DNA of 64,000 nucleotides from Mucilaginibacter hurinus (GCF_003324525.1 NZ_QGDC01000001.1:62001-126000); one strand, 5' to 3'. Shown: positions 53,907 to 63,854, numbered from the stretch's first letter. A program made the numbers and translations. The notes: generated by a model from the sequence alone, not told the origin.

Positions 53907-54272
53907 TCAAATATCTTTTGAAAGATATTTCTGAAAGCTATTAATCTTCCGGGCTAATTTATTTAATTCCTCTAAGAAAAAAGTCAGTTGTTCATCAGAA
54001 ATATACTTCCTTAGGTGAAGGAGAAACAAAATGTTCGCATTTTCAAAAACTGAACGGTGTGCATAATCTAAAAAACGAGAAAAATCTTTCTTTGAATTTG
54101 AGCCGCTGCCTTCAGCTATGTTATTAGATATGCTAAGAGCAGCCCCATTGAGCTGCTCTGCAAATCTGTATTTCTTTTTCGCCTCTAAAGCTTCGGCAAT
54201 CTCGCACAACTGACTTCCTAACTCTATGGCCAACTGCCATATCTCCAGGCTTTGAAATCTGAATAAGTTCAT
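53907..54272 (-). CDS. Four-helix bundle protein of the 23S rRNA intervening-sequence family
   Basis: 121 residues. It has the family's recurring pattern: FRSLEIWQLA-like start (RFQSLEIWQLAIELGSQLCE), AEQLNGAALSISNNIAEGSG, RFLDYAHRSVFENANILFLL and a closing helix. Members form pentamers of four-helix bundles and are often encoded inside intervening sequences of 23S rRNA genes, but many are chromosomal. Here it stands between clpP and tig, splitting a normally continuous operon. No rRNA or transposon end surrounds it. A 10-bp palindrome (53909-53930) overlaps its stop codon and may serve as a terminator. Confidence 0.9.
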   Translation of the reverse strand: MNLFRFQSLEIWQLAIELGSQLCEIAEALEAKKKYRFAEQLNGAALSISNNIAEGSGSNSKKDFSRFLDYAHRSVFENANILFLLHLRKYISDEQLTFFLEELNKLARKINSFQKYLSKDI

Positions 54273-54364
54273 GCGGCAAGATACTTTTTTCGATTAAAAA
54301 ATCTTGAAGCATTCTGTTATGTTCAACACAACATGCACCGCGCGCCGCGCGCCAACCAACGCTA

Positions 54365-55714
54365 TTATGCGTTCATCTTTGCAAACTCGGCATTAGTAGT
54401 CTCTTTATCATCTAAAGTGATAACACTTTTAATGTAATCGAAAACTTTCAATGCTTTAACCTCTTCAAATATCTTGTTAGCGGTTTCCTTGTTTTGCAGG
54501 TACTGCACCGTGTACTGGCCCAATTGCTCTTCTGTTAAGGGCTGCGGACTGTACATCCTGAACTGAGCGTCTAACCTTTGTTTAGCAACCGCGAAAACCT
54601 CGTCGTACTTAATTTCGATGCCGTTATCCCGGATGATTTTGTTGCTTATCAGCGTCCATTTAAGGTTTTTAGCAAAATCAGCATACCCATCGGCAAGTTC
54701 TTCATCGCTCAACTTTTCGTTAGTAGCTTTTAACCAGCGCTTTAAAAACTCGTCAGGCAATTCAAACTGAGCCTTGCCTGTAGCATAGTTATAAATATCG
54801 TCCTGCAGCTTACGCTCGGCATCCTGCTGCATCATACCTTCCAGTTCTTCAGTTATTTTCGCCGTAAAACCTTCTTCGGTAGTGACGTTACCTTCACCAA
54901 ATAATTTATCAAAGAACTCCTGGTTCAGATCACTTTCTTCCAAACGATTAACATTTTTAACCGTCAGGCGGAATTTTGATTTAAGATCAGCGGCTGTTTC
55001 TTCGTCAACCTTTAACAGGCCGGCAATTTTCGCAGCATCGCTGCCGTATGCTTTCTGAATATCCAACTCTACCACATCATCTTTTTTCAGCCCTATTAGT
55101 GATGCCTTAACATCTGCATCAGTTACCTGGTCTAAACGTACCGAAGTGGTTTCGCTAATTCCACCCTCAAAAACACTACCATCCGGCGAAAGCTGCTCCA
55201 ATTGCGCATAAAGCACATCGTCATCTGCCGATACGTCAGGGTTTGTCATTTTGCCATAAGCACGGCGAATATTTTTAGTACGTTCTGCCAATGTATCGGC
55301 ATCCACTTTTATAACATAACGGGTTAGTTTGTCTTTCGATGAAAAGTCGACATCAACTTCAGGCGCCAGGCCTACTTCATAGTTAAATTCAAAGTTATCA
55401 GCAAAATCCCAGTTATACTCCCTGGTGTCATCTGTTTTTGGCAGTGGCTGGCCCAGCACTTCTATCTTTTGTTCTTCCAGGTAATTGTTCAAACTGTCTG
55501 ACAGCAGGTTGTTTATCTCATCAACCAATATGCTTTTACCGTACATTTTTTTAATATGCGCGGCAGGTACCATACCCGGGCGGAAACCCGGCAGCTTCGC
55601 TTTTTTAGCATGGTCTTTTATCGCTTTATCAACACGTGGCGTATAATCGGCCGGCTCAATATTAATTTTCAGAATCGTGTTCAGGTTGTCAACTTTTTCC
55701 TGGGTGATGTTCAT
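54365..55714 (-). CDS. tig: Trigger factor, ribosome-associated chaperone and prolyl isomerase
   Basis: 449 residues. The N-terminal ribosome-binding domain carries the signature LPGFRPGMVPAAHIKKMYG (GFRxGxVP), the middle PPIase-like part is present but divergent (DDVLYAQLEQLSPDGSVFEG), and the C-terminal arms are helical (KRWLKATNEKLSDEELADGY). It binds nascent chains at the ribosome exit. The Bacteroidota version has a shortened, weakly conserved FKBP domain, as here. First gene of the tig-clpP-clpX group. Confidence 0.95.
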   Translation of the reverse strand: MNITQEKVDNLNTILKINIEPADYTPRVDKAIKDHAKKAKLPGFRPGMVPAAHIKKMYGKSILVDEINNLLSDSLNNYLEEQKIEVLGQPLPKTDDTREYNWDFADNFEFNYEVGLAPEVDVDFSSKDKLTRYVIKVDADTLAERTKNIRRAYGKMTNPDVSADDDVLYAQLEQLSPDGSVFEGGISETTSVRLDQVTDADVKASLIGLKKDDVVELDIQKAYGSDAAKIAGLLKVDEETAADLKSKFRLTVKNVNRLEESDLNQEFFDKLFGEGNVTTEEGFTAKITEELEGMMQQDAERKLQDDIYNYATGKAQFELPDEFLKRWLKATNEKLSDEELADGYADFAKNLKWTLISNKIIRDNGIEIKYDEVFAVAKQRLDAQFRMYSPQPLTEEQLGQYTVQYLQNKETANKIFEEVKALKVFDYIKSVITLDDKETTNAEFAKMNA

Positions 55715-55762
55715 CGTTACTGCGGATATTTAATTAATCACTAAAGGCACTGTAAATAAAAA

Positions 55763-55781
55763 GCGCCTCAATTTGAGGCGC
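55763..55781 (-). terminator. Intrinsic terminator of the cytochrome c gene
   Basis: GCGCCTCAA and TTGAGGCGC form a 9-bp stem with a one-base centre, followed on the minus strand by TTTTTATTT. It lies 32 bases after the stop codon. Confidence 0.75.
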
Positions 55782-55813
55782 AAAAGTATGAATTTTATTT
55801 GAAATTGAACGGC

Positions 55814-56794
55814 TTATTGTTTAACCTGCTGATATTTCACAACCGGGTTACTAATAGGTTTAATTGTACGTAAATAAGCGTACATCGCCTCCAGGTCAGA
55901 TACCTTCATGCCGCCATATTTCCACCAGGGCATAATGGTTTGAAACTCATTTGGCTTAACCGGATAAGCCTGCGCGGTACCATCAGCATACTGCCTGAAA
56001 CGGGCAACAAACTGTTCTTTTGTCCAGGTACCTATGCCGGTATTTTTATCGGGCGTAATATTGGCTGAGCGTAACTCGCCGCCCGGCATCGGGAACATCC
56101 TGCCCCCGCCAAACTCCATACCGGGTACCAGCTTGCCTTTATCATCCTTAGTGTGGCAATCAATACATGCCGCTGCGGTAACCAGGTACTCGCCATACTT
56201 CAGCGTATCGCTTTCGGCAGGCCGCTTACCCAAAGCAGCCGGCTTTGGAAAAGTATTTACGAGCAGGTTAAGCGGAAAATCGAGCTTGTGCGGCGGGTAA
56301 TTTTTTCCGTGAGGCTTTAACGAGCGTATGTACGCGATAATATCGTAAATATCTTCACGATCCATTTTAGAATAGTTTTGCCACGGCATAATGGGGAATA
56401 TGGCGGAGCCATCTTTTTTTACGCCGGTGGTAATTGCGCGAAAAAGTTCGCCATCTGTGTATCGCTCAAGGTTTACCGGGGTAATGTTAGGTGTGTAAAT
56501 TTCACCGGGTATCCCTGCGCGGAAGTCAAATAATTCGCCGCCTGCACCTATTACATCGTTGTTAATGGGGCCGGCAAACTTGGCCCAGTCGCGGGTTGAG
56601 TGGCAGTCAACACATACAGTTACGTGGTTAGCCAGGTATTCACCGCGGGCTATGCGTTCGGGTGTACGTTCTACTTTAATGTCTTCAGGATCGCCTACAT
56701 CAGGCAGTGCAAGGCTTACGTAAGATACGCCTGAGATAACAATTACAACAACTAAAATCAGGATAATAGCTATCCATTTTTTGAACTTTTTCAT
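55814..56794 (-). CDS. Membrane-anchored diheme cytochrome c
   Basis: 326 residues. One N-terminal membrane helix (WIAIILILVVVIVISGVSYV) holds it on the periplasmic face. Two class-I cytochrome modules each have a heme site: VCVDCHSTRDW and ACIDCHTKDDK (CxxCH). Axial Met candidates follow as IFPIMPWQNYSK and QTIMPWWKY. The arrangement matches the diheme cytochromes that accept electrons from membrane dehydrogenases (alcohol or gluconate dehydrogenase type), but no dehydrogenase gene is near. Single gene with its own terminator. Confidence 0.92.
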   Translation of the reverse strand: MKKFKKWIAIILILVVVIVISGVSYVSLALPDVGDPEDIKVERTPERIARGEYLANHVTVCVDCHSTRDWAKFAGPINNDVIGAGGELFDFRAGIPGEIYTPNITPVNLERYTDGELFRAITTGVKKDGSAIFPIMPWQNYSKMDREDIYDIIAYIRSLKPHGKNYPPHKLDFPLNLLVNTFPKPAALGKRPAESDTLKYGEYLVTAAACIDCHTKDDKGKLVPGMEFGGGRMFPMPGGELRSANITPDKNTGIGTWTKEQFVARFRQYADGTAQAYPVKPNEFQTIMPWWKYGGMKVSDLEAMYAYLRTIKPISNPVVKYQQVKQ

Positions 56795-56878
56795 TTTGTG
56801 ATGGGTGGTTAATTCGTGTCAATTATATCTACGATACGCATATCATAGTGTATACGATACACGCACCTGAAAAAAAAT

Positions 56879-57595
56879 CTACTCAATCTTTTTTATAGAT
56901 GAGGCGCCCGACTCATCGTTTTTTACGGTTCGGGGATTTCCACGATACTGAATTGAAGAAGAACCGCTGGTTTTCACGATCAGGCTGTTTAGCACATTGA
57001 TGCTGCTCTCGCTGGCGCCGGAAGTATTTATAGTATAGTTACCTACCACAAAATCAAGAGCTTCCACCTTACCTGAGCCGCTCATCTCTATTGAATGAGC
57101 GGTAGCCTGGCCTCTGAGTTTAAGTTCTGTTGCCCCGCTTGCCTCAGTGTAAACGTTAGCGGCATTCAAATCAAGGTCAACCTTACCCGATCCGGATAGC
57201 GATATAGACAGGTTGCCCGTAGTGAGCTTGCCCGCTGATGCGAAATCGACCGCGCCCGAACCGGCTATCTTTTCCAGGTTACGCACCCCGATAACCAACG
57301 TGCTGCTTTCAGTGGCGCAAATATTTTTGTTAGGTTTAATTGTTAAAGTACCGCCGCTTACCGATGTTTTTATATCATCAAACAAGTTATCGTCAGTAGT
57401 AATAGCTATTGATAAGGAGCTATCCTGTTTTAGTGTTACTTTGTAACCTCCACTTACTTCAATCTTGGTAAAGTCTTCAACTTTGCGGGTATCAGTGGCT
57501 ATATTACCTGAGCCCTGCTTGCACGAGTTATTACATGAAGAGAATGCGGTGACAGCAATGCTTGCAATAAAAGGAATATATAAATAAGGTTTCAT
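56879..57595 (-). CDS. Head-GIN (DUF2807) domain lipoprotein
   Basis: 238 residues, lipobox AFSSC followed by NNSC. The mature part is a right-handed beta-helix-like repeat of short strands typical of DUF2807 (FTKIEVSGGYKVTLKQDSSL, IAGSGAVDFAS, SLSGSGKVDLDL, EMSGSGKVEAL). Rich in Ser/Gly. These are putative auto-transporter adhesin head domains; role unknown. A shorter paralogue follows at 57718-58320 in the same direction. Confidence 0.85.
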   Translation of the reverse strand: MKPYLYIPFIASIAVTAFSSCNNSCKQGSGNIATDTRKVEDFTKIEVSGGYKVTLKQDSSLSIAITTDDNLFDDIKTSVSGGTLTIKPNKNICATESSTLVIGVRNLEKIAGSGAVDFASAGKLTTGNLSISLSGSGKVDLDLNAANVYTEASGATELKLRGQATAHSIEMSGSGKVEALDFVVGNYTINTSGASESSINVLNSLIVKTSGSSSIQYRGNPRTVKNDESGASSIKKIE

Positions 57596-57717
57596 GAGTT
57601 TAGTTTGTTTTTTTTAGACGCCTATAGTTAATATGAAGTTACAATAAAAAATGAAAAGCCATCATGTATAATGATGGCCTATCGCAGAATATATGATGGA
57701 CTTTTGCAAGTAATTGA

Positions 57718-58320
57718 CTATAATATCGCCAGCTCTTCGCCGGTAAATATTTCGTTATTGCCCTTTTTTACGATATGCGAGCTGCCTGCAACTAAATTGG
57801 TATAGTTAACACTGGTTGAGCAGCCGTAGTTTAATTCATATTCGTTTACATTACCTCCAAGGTCGGCTTTGGCATTATCATTTACAGTAATGCTGGCATT
57901 GTAAGCAGCCAGGTTTAATTGCGCTGACGCATTATTATTCAATTGTACATCAAGGCTGATGGCTGAAAGTTCACCAAAGGATTTTATTACGGCGTTGTCA
58001 TAAACTTTAATGCTGCGAAGGTCAGCTGCGGTTACCCAAACAACCAATTTTTTATCGGTGTATGATGTAATACGCAGCAGGCCCTCCTGGTTTTGTACCA
58101 ACGCGCTTTCGGCGTAGTAGCTATTGTATACCTTCACCCTATCCTCAGCGCCGCCTGATACATATAACTCAACGTTACCGCGAACTTCAATTTTATTAAT
58201 ATTGGCGACGTCAGTAAGCACTGTAGCGGCAGCGTCAGTAGTGTTTTTTGCTGCTGATTCGGTTACTGTAGCAGTAGTTAATGAACAGATGGTTGCGATG
58301 GTGATGATGACAGTTTTCAT
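57718..58320 (-). CDS. DUF2807-like secreted protein
   Basis: 200 residues with an N-terminal signal (TIATICSLTTATVTESAA), no lipobox. Domain pattern of the head-GIN family: INKIEVRGNVELYVSGGAED, LRSIKVYDNAVIKSFGELSA, VQLNNNASAQLNL, ITVNDNAKADLGGN. It probably folds into stacked short beta-strands. Upstream of the longer lipoprotein paralogue and likely co-transcribed. Function unknown. Confidence 0.82.
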   Translation of the reverse strand: MKTVIITIATICSLTTATVTESAAKNTTDAAATVLTDVANINKIEVRGNVELYVSGGAEDRVKVYNSYYAESALVQNQEGLLRITSYTDKKLVVWVTAADLRSIKVYDNAVIKSFGELSAISLDVQLNNNASAQLNLAAYNASITVNDNAKADLGGNVNEYELNYGCSTSVNYTNLVAGSSHIVKKGNNEIFTGEELAIL

Positions 58321-58626
58321 GATTGTAATATTTTGACAGTTAATTATTTGCGTTATGTGTTCTTGTTTTTTAATACATCAATAAGACCATCATAACACAG
58401 CAAACGTTACAGGGATATGGCCGGTAATAGGTGTACAGTCGGGTATTATCGGCGAAGAGATGAAAATTGTCGGTGAAAACGGAATAGACTGACTAAATCA
58501 AACATTAATGAGTCACAAAACGAAATAGTTATGTGTGATACAGTGTGAAAAATTGGATTAAATTACCCCATCGAAAAATTCACGCAGCCGGTAACGGTAT
58601 GATTAAATACAACACAGAAGGGAAAT
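58321..58626. other. Intergenic gap of 306 bases without recognised feature
   Basis: AT-rich sequence between the DUF2807 gene and recQ, which both read leftward, so it should hold the promoter of the DUF2807 pair and the end of the recQ transcript. I see no tRNA, repeat or clear terminator. A short open stretch at about 58410-58490 has weak coding character, discussed under rejected items. Confidence 0.5.
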
Positions 58627-60522
58627 CTACAAATAGTACAACTCGCCGTTAGCCTTTATCCTACCGCTGTCCAACAAGGCACGTATGGCCTCTATCTTTT
58701 GGTTATCAGTTCCCTTCCTGATAGATGATACGAGTTGATTAAGCGCGAGCGGCTCAATGCTAAGCAACTGCGTGATATCGTCGCTGATGGAATCTACAAT
58801 ATTTTCGGCGTCGCGTAGGCGACGCTCGTCCAGGCATACATCGCATTTGCCACACTTGCGGGCGTTATATTCGTCAAAATATGCCAGCAGCATCTGGCTG
58901 CGGCATTTTTGGTGTGTGGCATATGCTAATACGGCTTCTATCTTGTTTTGATAAACCGTTTTACGCTGCTGTATATAGCGGTTATTAATATACAGTTCGT
59001 TGGCGTTAAGGCGGGGTTTTAAATAAGTTACCTGCGGTTGGTCGGTTTGTTGCAGGTAGGTAACAACGTTAAAATTTTGTAACTGCTGCAGGCCCTGTAT
59101 TACCTGCTGTACACTCATGTTGGTACGGCGCGCTATATCAAACTCCTTAATGCGTACATAACTATCAAACGCCCCGCCGTATGACCGGAGCAGCGTTTTT
59201 ATAAAAAGGTCCCACCCGGGGTTGGCTATCTGGAACTTGTATAACTCTTCGTTAACAACTTCAAACCTAAGGCGTGAGGGCAGGTACACACTTTCGTTAA
59301 ATGAAAGGTACTCATCCTGCTCCAAAAACTTAAGGGCGTTTAAAGTTTTAAATATATCCAGTTTAAAACGGTTACAAAAACTGGTTACATCAAAATCAAA
59401 GCTAAGGCCGGCACCGGCGCCATACGCCAGCTGGTACAAATTGGCCAACTGATGGTAAACGAGTTTTATCTCATCAACCGACGGAAAGTTGGTAACAATT
59501 TTTCGCTCCTGTTTAGCCCTGTCGGCCGGATGGTACAATAATACAGCGTATGCCTTTTGCCCATCTCGCCCGGCCCGGCCCGCTTCCTGGTAATATGCTT
59601 CAAGGCTTTCAGGAATATCCTTATGTATCACAAAACGCACATCGGGTTTATCAATACCCATACCAAATGCACTGGTAGCCACCATTACCTGTACCTTGCC
59701 GCTCTTCCAATCGGCCTGGTGCCTGGCACGTTCCTCCATGGTCATACCGGCGTGGTAATTAGCCGCAATAATGCCGTTGTCATCATAAAAACGGCATATT
59801 TCAACGGTCTCTTTACGGCTGCGTACGTAAACTATGCCGCTTCCTTTAACTGCCTTTGCTATGCTCAACAGTTTGCGGTGCTTATCTTCCGTGTGCTGTA
59901 CCACATAACCAAGATTTCGCCGCTCAAAACTTTGCTGAAATAGTTTGTAGCCTGGCTTAAACTCAAGTTTCTCAACAATATCATTCCTAACATCTATGGT
60001 AGCCGTCGCGGTGAGGGCCATTAACGGCACCTTGGGATGTATGGCCCGCAGGTCGGCTATATGCAGGTACGGGGGACGGAAATCATAACCCCACTGCGAT
60101 ATACAATGCGCCTCGTCGATAGCAAAAAGGTTTACCTTCATATAGGCTATCCGCTCGCGTACCAGGTCGCTCAACAGGCGTTCGGGAGATAAGTATAAAA
60201 ACTTTACCGGACCATAAATGCAGTTATCAAGCGCGATATCTATTTCGCGTTTGCCCATGCCTGATACAATGGATACTGCTTCAATGCCCCTTGACTGCAG
60301 GTTTTCTACCTGGTCTTTCATCAATGAAATAAGCGGGGATACCACGATGCAGATACCCTCCATTGCCATAGCAGCTACCTGGAAGCAAATGGACTTGCCG
60401 CCGCCGGTGGGCAATAACGCAAGTACGTCGTCCCCGGCAAGTACCGTATTGATGATTTCCTCCTGTAAAGGGCGAAAGCTATCGTGCCTCCAGTACTGCT
60501 GTAAAATGCGGTGAATTGTCAT
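58627..60522 (-). CDS. recQ: ATP-dependent DNA helicase RecQ, short form
   Basis: 631 residues. SF2 helicase motifs: FRPLQEEIINTVLAG (motif 0), LPTGGGKSICFQ (Walker A), FAIDEAHCISQWGYDFRP (DEAH plus the RecQ-specific aromatic loop), LTATAT, and DVRFVIHKDIPESLEAYYQE with GRAGRDG (motif VI). Then a RecQ zinc-binding region with Cys in CRSQMLLAYFDEYNARKCGK and CDVC, and a winged-helix part. There is no HRDC domain at the C-terminus, so this is the shorter of the two RecQ forms common in Bacteroidota. Unwinds recombination intermediates. Divergent from the amidohydrolase gene, with a 72-base shared promoter region. Confidence 0.95.
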   Translation of the reverse strand: MTIHRILQQYWRHDSFRPLQEEIINTVLAGDDVLALLPTGGGKSICFQVAAMAMEGICIVVSPLISLMKDQVENLQSRGIEAVSIVSGMGKREIDIALDNCIYGPVKFLYLSPERLLSDLVRERIAYMKVNLFAIDEAHCISQWGYDFRPPYLHIADLRAIHPKVPLMALTATATIDVRNDIVEKLEFKPGYKLFQQSFERRNLGYVVQHTEDKHRKLLSIAKAVKGSGIVYVRSRKETVEICRFYDDNGIIAANYHAGMTMEERARHQADWKSGKVQVMVATSAFGMGIDKPDVRFVIHKDIPESLEAYYQEAGRAGRDGQKAYAVLLYHPADRAKQERKIVTNFPSVDEIKLVYHQLANLYQLAYGAGAGLSFDFDVTSFCNRFKLDIFKTLNALKFLEQDEYLSFNESVYLPSRLRFEVVNEELYKFQIANPGWDLFIKTLLRSYGGAFDSYVRIKEFDIARRTNMSVQQVIQGLQQLQNFNVVTYLQQTDQPQVTYLKPRLNANELYINNRYIQQRKTVYQNKIEAVLAYATHQKCRSQMLLAYFDEYNARKCGKCDVCLDERRLRDAENIVDSISDDITQLLSIEPLALNQLVSSIRKGTDNQKIEAIRALLDSGRIKANGELYYL

Positions 60523-60594
60523 TTAAATGTGGCAATCTCAAAACTATTAAAATGCATCAATATATTTAACTTCGTGCTGTAAACATTTTACCTG

Positions 60595-63500
60595 ATGAAA
60601 AAAGTTTATCTGTTCATTATAACTGCCTTTATAACTACACACATCTATGCCCAGAAATGGAACGTTGAGAACACATCCGGCACTCCTAAAAAAGTAAGTA
60701 TTACTACGGACGAAGGTACCTGGATGAACCTTGATGTAAGCCCCGACGGTAAAACCATTGTGTTTGATTTGCTGGGCGACATTTACAGCATGCCGATTAC
60801 GGGTGGCAAGGCAACCATACTGGCTGGCGGCCGTGCTTTTGAAGTGCAGCCCCGGTTCAGTCCGGATGGCCGCTACATATCTTATACGAGCGACAAAGAT
60901 GGTGGTGATAACATATGGATAATGGAGCGCGACGGCAATAATAAACGTGCTGTCACTAAAGAAAACTTCAGGCTGCTTAATAATGCTTCATGGTCGCCTG
61001 ATGGCGATTACCTGGTGGCGCGAAAGCATTTTACAGGCACACGCTCATTGGGCGCTGGCGAAATGTGGTTGTACTATAAATCGGGTGGCGAAGGCATACA
61101 GCTTACCAAACGGAAAAACGATCAGCAGGACGCGGGTGAGCCTATTATCTCGCCTGACGGGAAATATGTTTACTGGAGTGAAGATGTTACCCCCGGCCCT
61201 ATCTTTCAATACAATAAGGACCCATACGCGGGCATTTATGGAATAAAACGGCTAAACCGCGCCACGGGCGAAATCGAAACGGTTACCGGCGGGGCCGGCG
61301 GCGCTTGCCGTCCGCAATTATCTCCCGATGGCAAATTGCTGGCATTTGTAAAACGGGTGAGGCTTAAAACCGTGCTTTTTTTACATAATATGGATACCAA
61401 CGAAGAGTGGCCCGTTTATGACGACCTATCGCACGACCAGCAGGAAACCTGGGCACTTTTTGGCGTATATCCAAATTTCGACTGGACACCGGATGGCCGA
61501 AACATCATTTTTTATGCAAAGGGTAAAATACGTAACCTTGATATTGGCACTCTTAACACTGAAGAGGTTCCGTTTGAAGTTACTACGCAGCAAATAGTAT
61601 CAGAGTCGCTGCACTTTACCCAAAGAGTTTACCAGGATGAATTTCCGGCGCGGATGATACGCCAACTTACTACTTCGCCTGATGGCAAACTTGTGGCTTT
61701 CAACGCCGCGGGGTATATTTATATAAAGGAGTTACCAAACGGGAAACCTCAGCGGATAACCACAACGCCTGATTTTGAATATGAACCGAGTTTCAGTCCT
61801 GACGGCCGCTACCTGGTTTACGTTAACTGGACCGATGAACTGAAAGGGGCAATCAATAAAATAGACCTTACAACTAAGCTTGTTACACGGCTTACTGTTG
61901 AAAAGGGCTTTTACTATTCGCCCAAGTTTTCAAACAAAGGAGATGTTATTGTTTACCGCAAAGGGGAAGGCAACCCCGAAACTGGTTATGCATACGGCGC
62001 CAACCCGGGCATTTATACATTGCCGGCCAATGGCGGTACGCCGCGCCTTATTATCAACAGCGGAATAAGGCCGCAATTTTCGGCTGATGACACCAAGATA
62101 TTTTACCAGGGCACCGAAGGCGACAAGAAAGCTTTTAAAGTAACGGATATAACAGGCGCGAATAGACGCACCTTATATACTTCAACTTACGCTACGCAAT
62201 TTTGCCCCAGCCCCGATGGTAAGTACATGGCTTTTACGGAGCTTTACAACTGCTATATTACCCCTATGGCCACCAGCGGGTCGGCACAGGATTTATCGGC
62301 AACCAATAAAGCTTTGCCTTTAAATAAACTAACCCGCGACGCAGGCACTTACCTTCATTGGAGCAAAGACAGCCAAAAACTGATGTGGACGCTGGGACCC
62401 AAATACTATGTAAGGGACATCAAAAATGCTTTCCCTTACACTGACGGCATACCCGACCGAACACCTGCCCCGGATACCAACGCTACCGCGGATATTGGCC
62501 TGCGTTTAAAAACCGATGTCCCGCAAGGCAAAATAGCTTTCACCAACGCCCGCATAATTACCATGAAGGGCGAAGAAGTGATAGACAAAGGCACTATTTT
62601 GGTTACCGGCAACAAAATAACTTATGTAGGCAAAGTTGCCGATATACCAGTACCCGCCGATGCCAGGGTGTATGATATGGCAGGCAAAACCATAATGCCG
62701 GGCATGGTTGATGTACACGCGCACCTGCGCAGCAGTCCCGACGGTGTATCACCACAACAAAGTTGGAGCTATTATGCTAACCTGGCGTATGGCGTAACCA
62801 CCGCGCATGATCCGTCTGCCAATTCTGAAATGATATTCAGCCAGGGCGAAATGCTGAAGGCGGGTAATATGGTGGGGCCGCGCGTGTATTCTACCGGAAC
62901 TATATTGTATGGCGCAGATGGCGACTTTAAAACAGTAATCAATAGTTTAGATGATGCGCGGTCGCACCTGCGGCGGCTTAAGGCGCTCGGTGCATTCTCG
63001 GTAAAGAGTTACAACCAGCCACGCCGCGAGCAAAAACAGCAGATTATTGAAGCTGCCCGCGAGTTACAAATGGAGGTAGTACCCGAAGGCGGGTCAACTT
63101 ATTTCCATAACATCGCGATGTTGCTGGACGGGCACACAGGCATTGAACATAATTTACCTGTTTGGCCTTTATACAAAGATGTAAAAGCTTTATGGAACGC
63201 TACGCGCGCTGGGTATACCCCTACCCTTATTGTTGCGTATGGTACCCAGTTTGGCGAAAACTATTGGTATGACCGCACCGAAGTTTGGAAGAATGATCAC
63301 CTGCTAAGCTTTACGCCTCCGTCGGTTATTGATGCCCGGTCGCGCCGCCGTATCACATCTGAGTATGGCGATTACGGGCATATTGATGTAGCCCGAAGTG
63401 TAAAGCAGCTTGCTGATGGCGGCACCAAAATAAATTTAGGCTCGCACGGTCAGCTACAGGGTCTTGGAGCACATTGGGAACTATGGATGCTTGCACAGGG

Positions 63501-63834
63501 TGGCATGTCAAACTTACAAGTGTTGCGTTGCGCTACCATGAATGGAGCGGCTTACCTGGGGATGGATAAAGAGATAGGCTCACTGGAACCAGGTAAACTG
63601 GCAGACCTGATTGTATTGAACGAAGATCCGCTGGAGGACATACGTAACAGTGAAACCATAAAATATGTAATGGTAAACGGCCGCCTGTACGACACCGCTT
63701 CAATGAACGAAATTGGTAACACCGAAAAGCCGCGCCTGCGTTTCTGGTGGCAAATGGCCCGCGGCGGCGATATGATAAACCTGCCGGTTAATAATACCGA
63801 AACGTATTTATTTGGCGTGCAGGAAGGCGATTAA
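60595..63834 (+). CDS. Secreted amidohydrolase with N-terminal TolB/PD40 propeller
   Basis: 1079 residues, signal peptide MKKVYLFIITAFITTHIYAQ. Residues about 35-620 form WD40-like PD40 repeats (VQPRFSPDGRYISYTSDKDG, PQLSPDGKLLAFVK, FEYEPSFSPDGRYLVYVN). From about 640 an amidohydrolase domain follows with metal ligands in GMVDVHAHLRSS, further His in GHTGIEHN, and the last motif INLGSHGQLQGLGAHWE; it ends with GSLEPGKLADLIVLNEDP, the usual final strand. Members of this two-domain group hydrolyse cyclic amides or dipeptides in the periplasm; the real substrate is not known. The propeller may restrict access to the active site. Confidence 0.92.
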   Translation: MKKVYLFIITAFITTHIYAQKWNVENTSGTPKKVSITTDEGTWMNLDVSPDGKTIVFDLLGDIYSMPITGGKATILAGGRAFEVQPRFSPDGRYISYTSDKDGGDNIWIMERDGNNKRAVTKENFRLLNNASWSPDGDYLVARKHFTGTRSLGAGEMWLYYKSGGEGIQLTKRKNDQQDAGEPIISPDGKYVYWSEDVTPGPIFQYNKDPYAGIYGIKRLNRATGEIETVTGGAGGACRPQLSPDGKLLAFVKRVRLKTVLFLHNMDTNEEWPVYDDLSHDQQETWALFGVYPNFDWTPDGRNIIFYAKGKIRNLDIGTLNTEEVPFEVTTQQIVSESLHFTQRVYQDEFPARMIRQLTTSPDGKLVAFNAAGYIYIKELPNGKPQRITTTPDFEYEPSFSPDGRYLVYVNWTDELKGAINKIDLTTKLVTRLTVEKGFYYSPKFSNKGDVIVYRKGEGNPETGYAYGANPGIYTLPANGGTPRLIINSGIRPQFSADDTKIFYQGTEGDKKAFKVTDITGANRRTLYTSTYATQFCPSPDGKYMAFTELYNCYITPMATSGSAQDLSATNKALPLNKLTRDAGTYLHWSKDSQKLMWTLGPKYYVRDIKNAFPYTDGIPDRTPAPDTNATADIGLRLKTDVPQGKIAFTNARIITMKGEEVIDKGTILVTGNKITYVGKVADIPVPADARVYDMAGKTIMPGMVDVHAHLRSSPDGVSPQQSWSYYANLAYGVTTAHDPSANSEMIFSQGEMLKAGNMVGPRVYSTGTILYGADGDFKTVINSLDDARSHLRRLKALGAFSVKSYNQPRREQKQQIIEAARELQMEVVPEGGSTYFHNIAMLLDGHTGIEHNLPVWPLYKDVKALWNATRAGYTPTLIVAYGTQFGENYWYDRTEVWKNDHLLSFTPPSVIDARSRRRITSEYGDYGHIDVARSVKQLADGGTKINLGSHGQLQGLGAHWELWMLAQGGMSNLQVLRCATMNGAAYLGMDKEIGSLEPGKLADLIVLNEDPLEDIRNSETIKYVMVNGRLYDTASMNEIGNTEKPRLRFWWQMARGGDMINLPVNNTETYLFGVQEGD

Positions 63835-63854
63835 GCCGCTTGCTCTTATCTAAT

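Noticed and set aside
53756-53944. 62-codon plus-strand frame between clpP and the four-helix-bundle gene
   Set aside because: It overlaps the clpP start, has an odd hydrophobic composition and no leader; it is likely the shadow of the upstream regions.
58405-58490. Short frame encoding a stretch such as GIWPVIGVQSGIIGEEMK
   Set aside because: No plausible start or leader and less than 35 codons; could be a gene remnant, but nothing identifies it.
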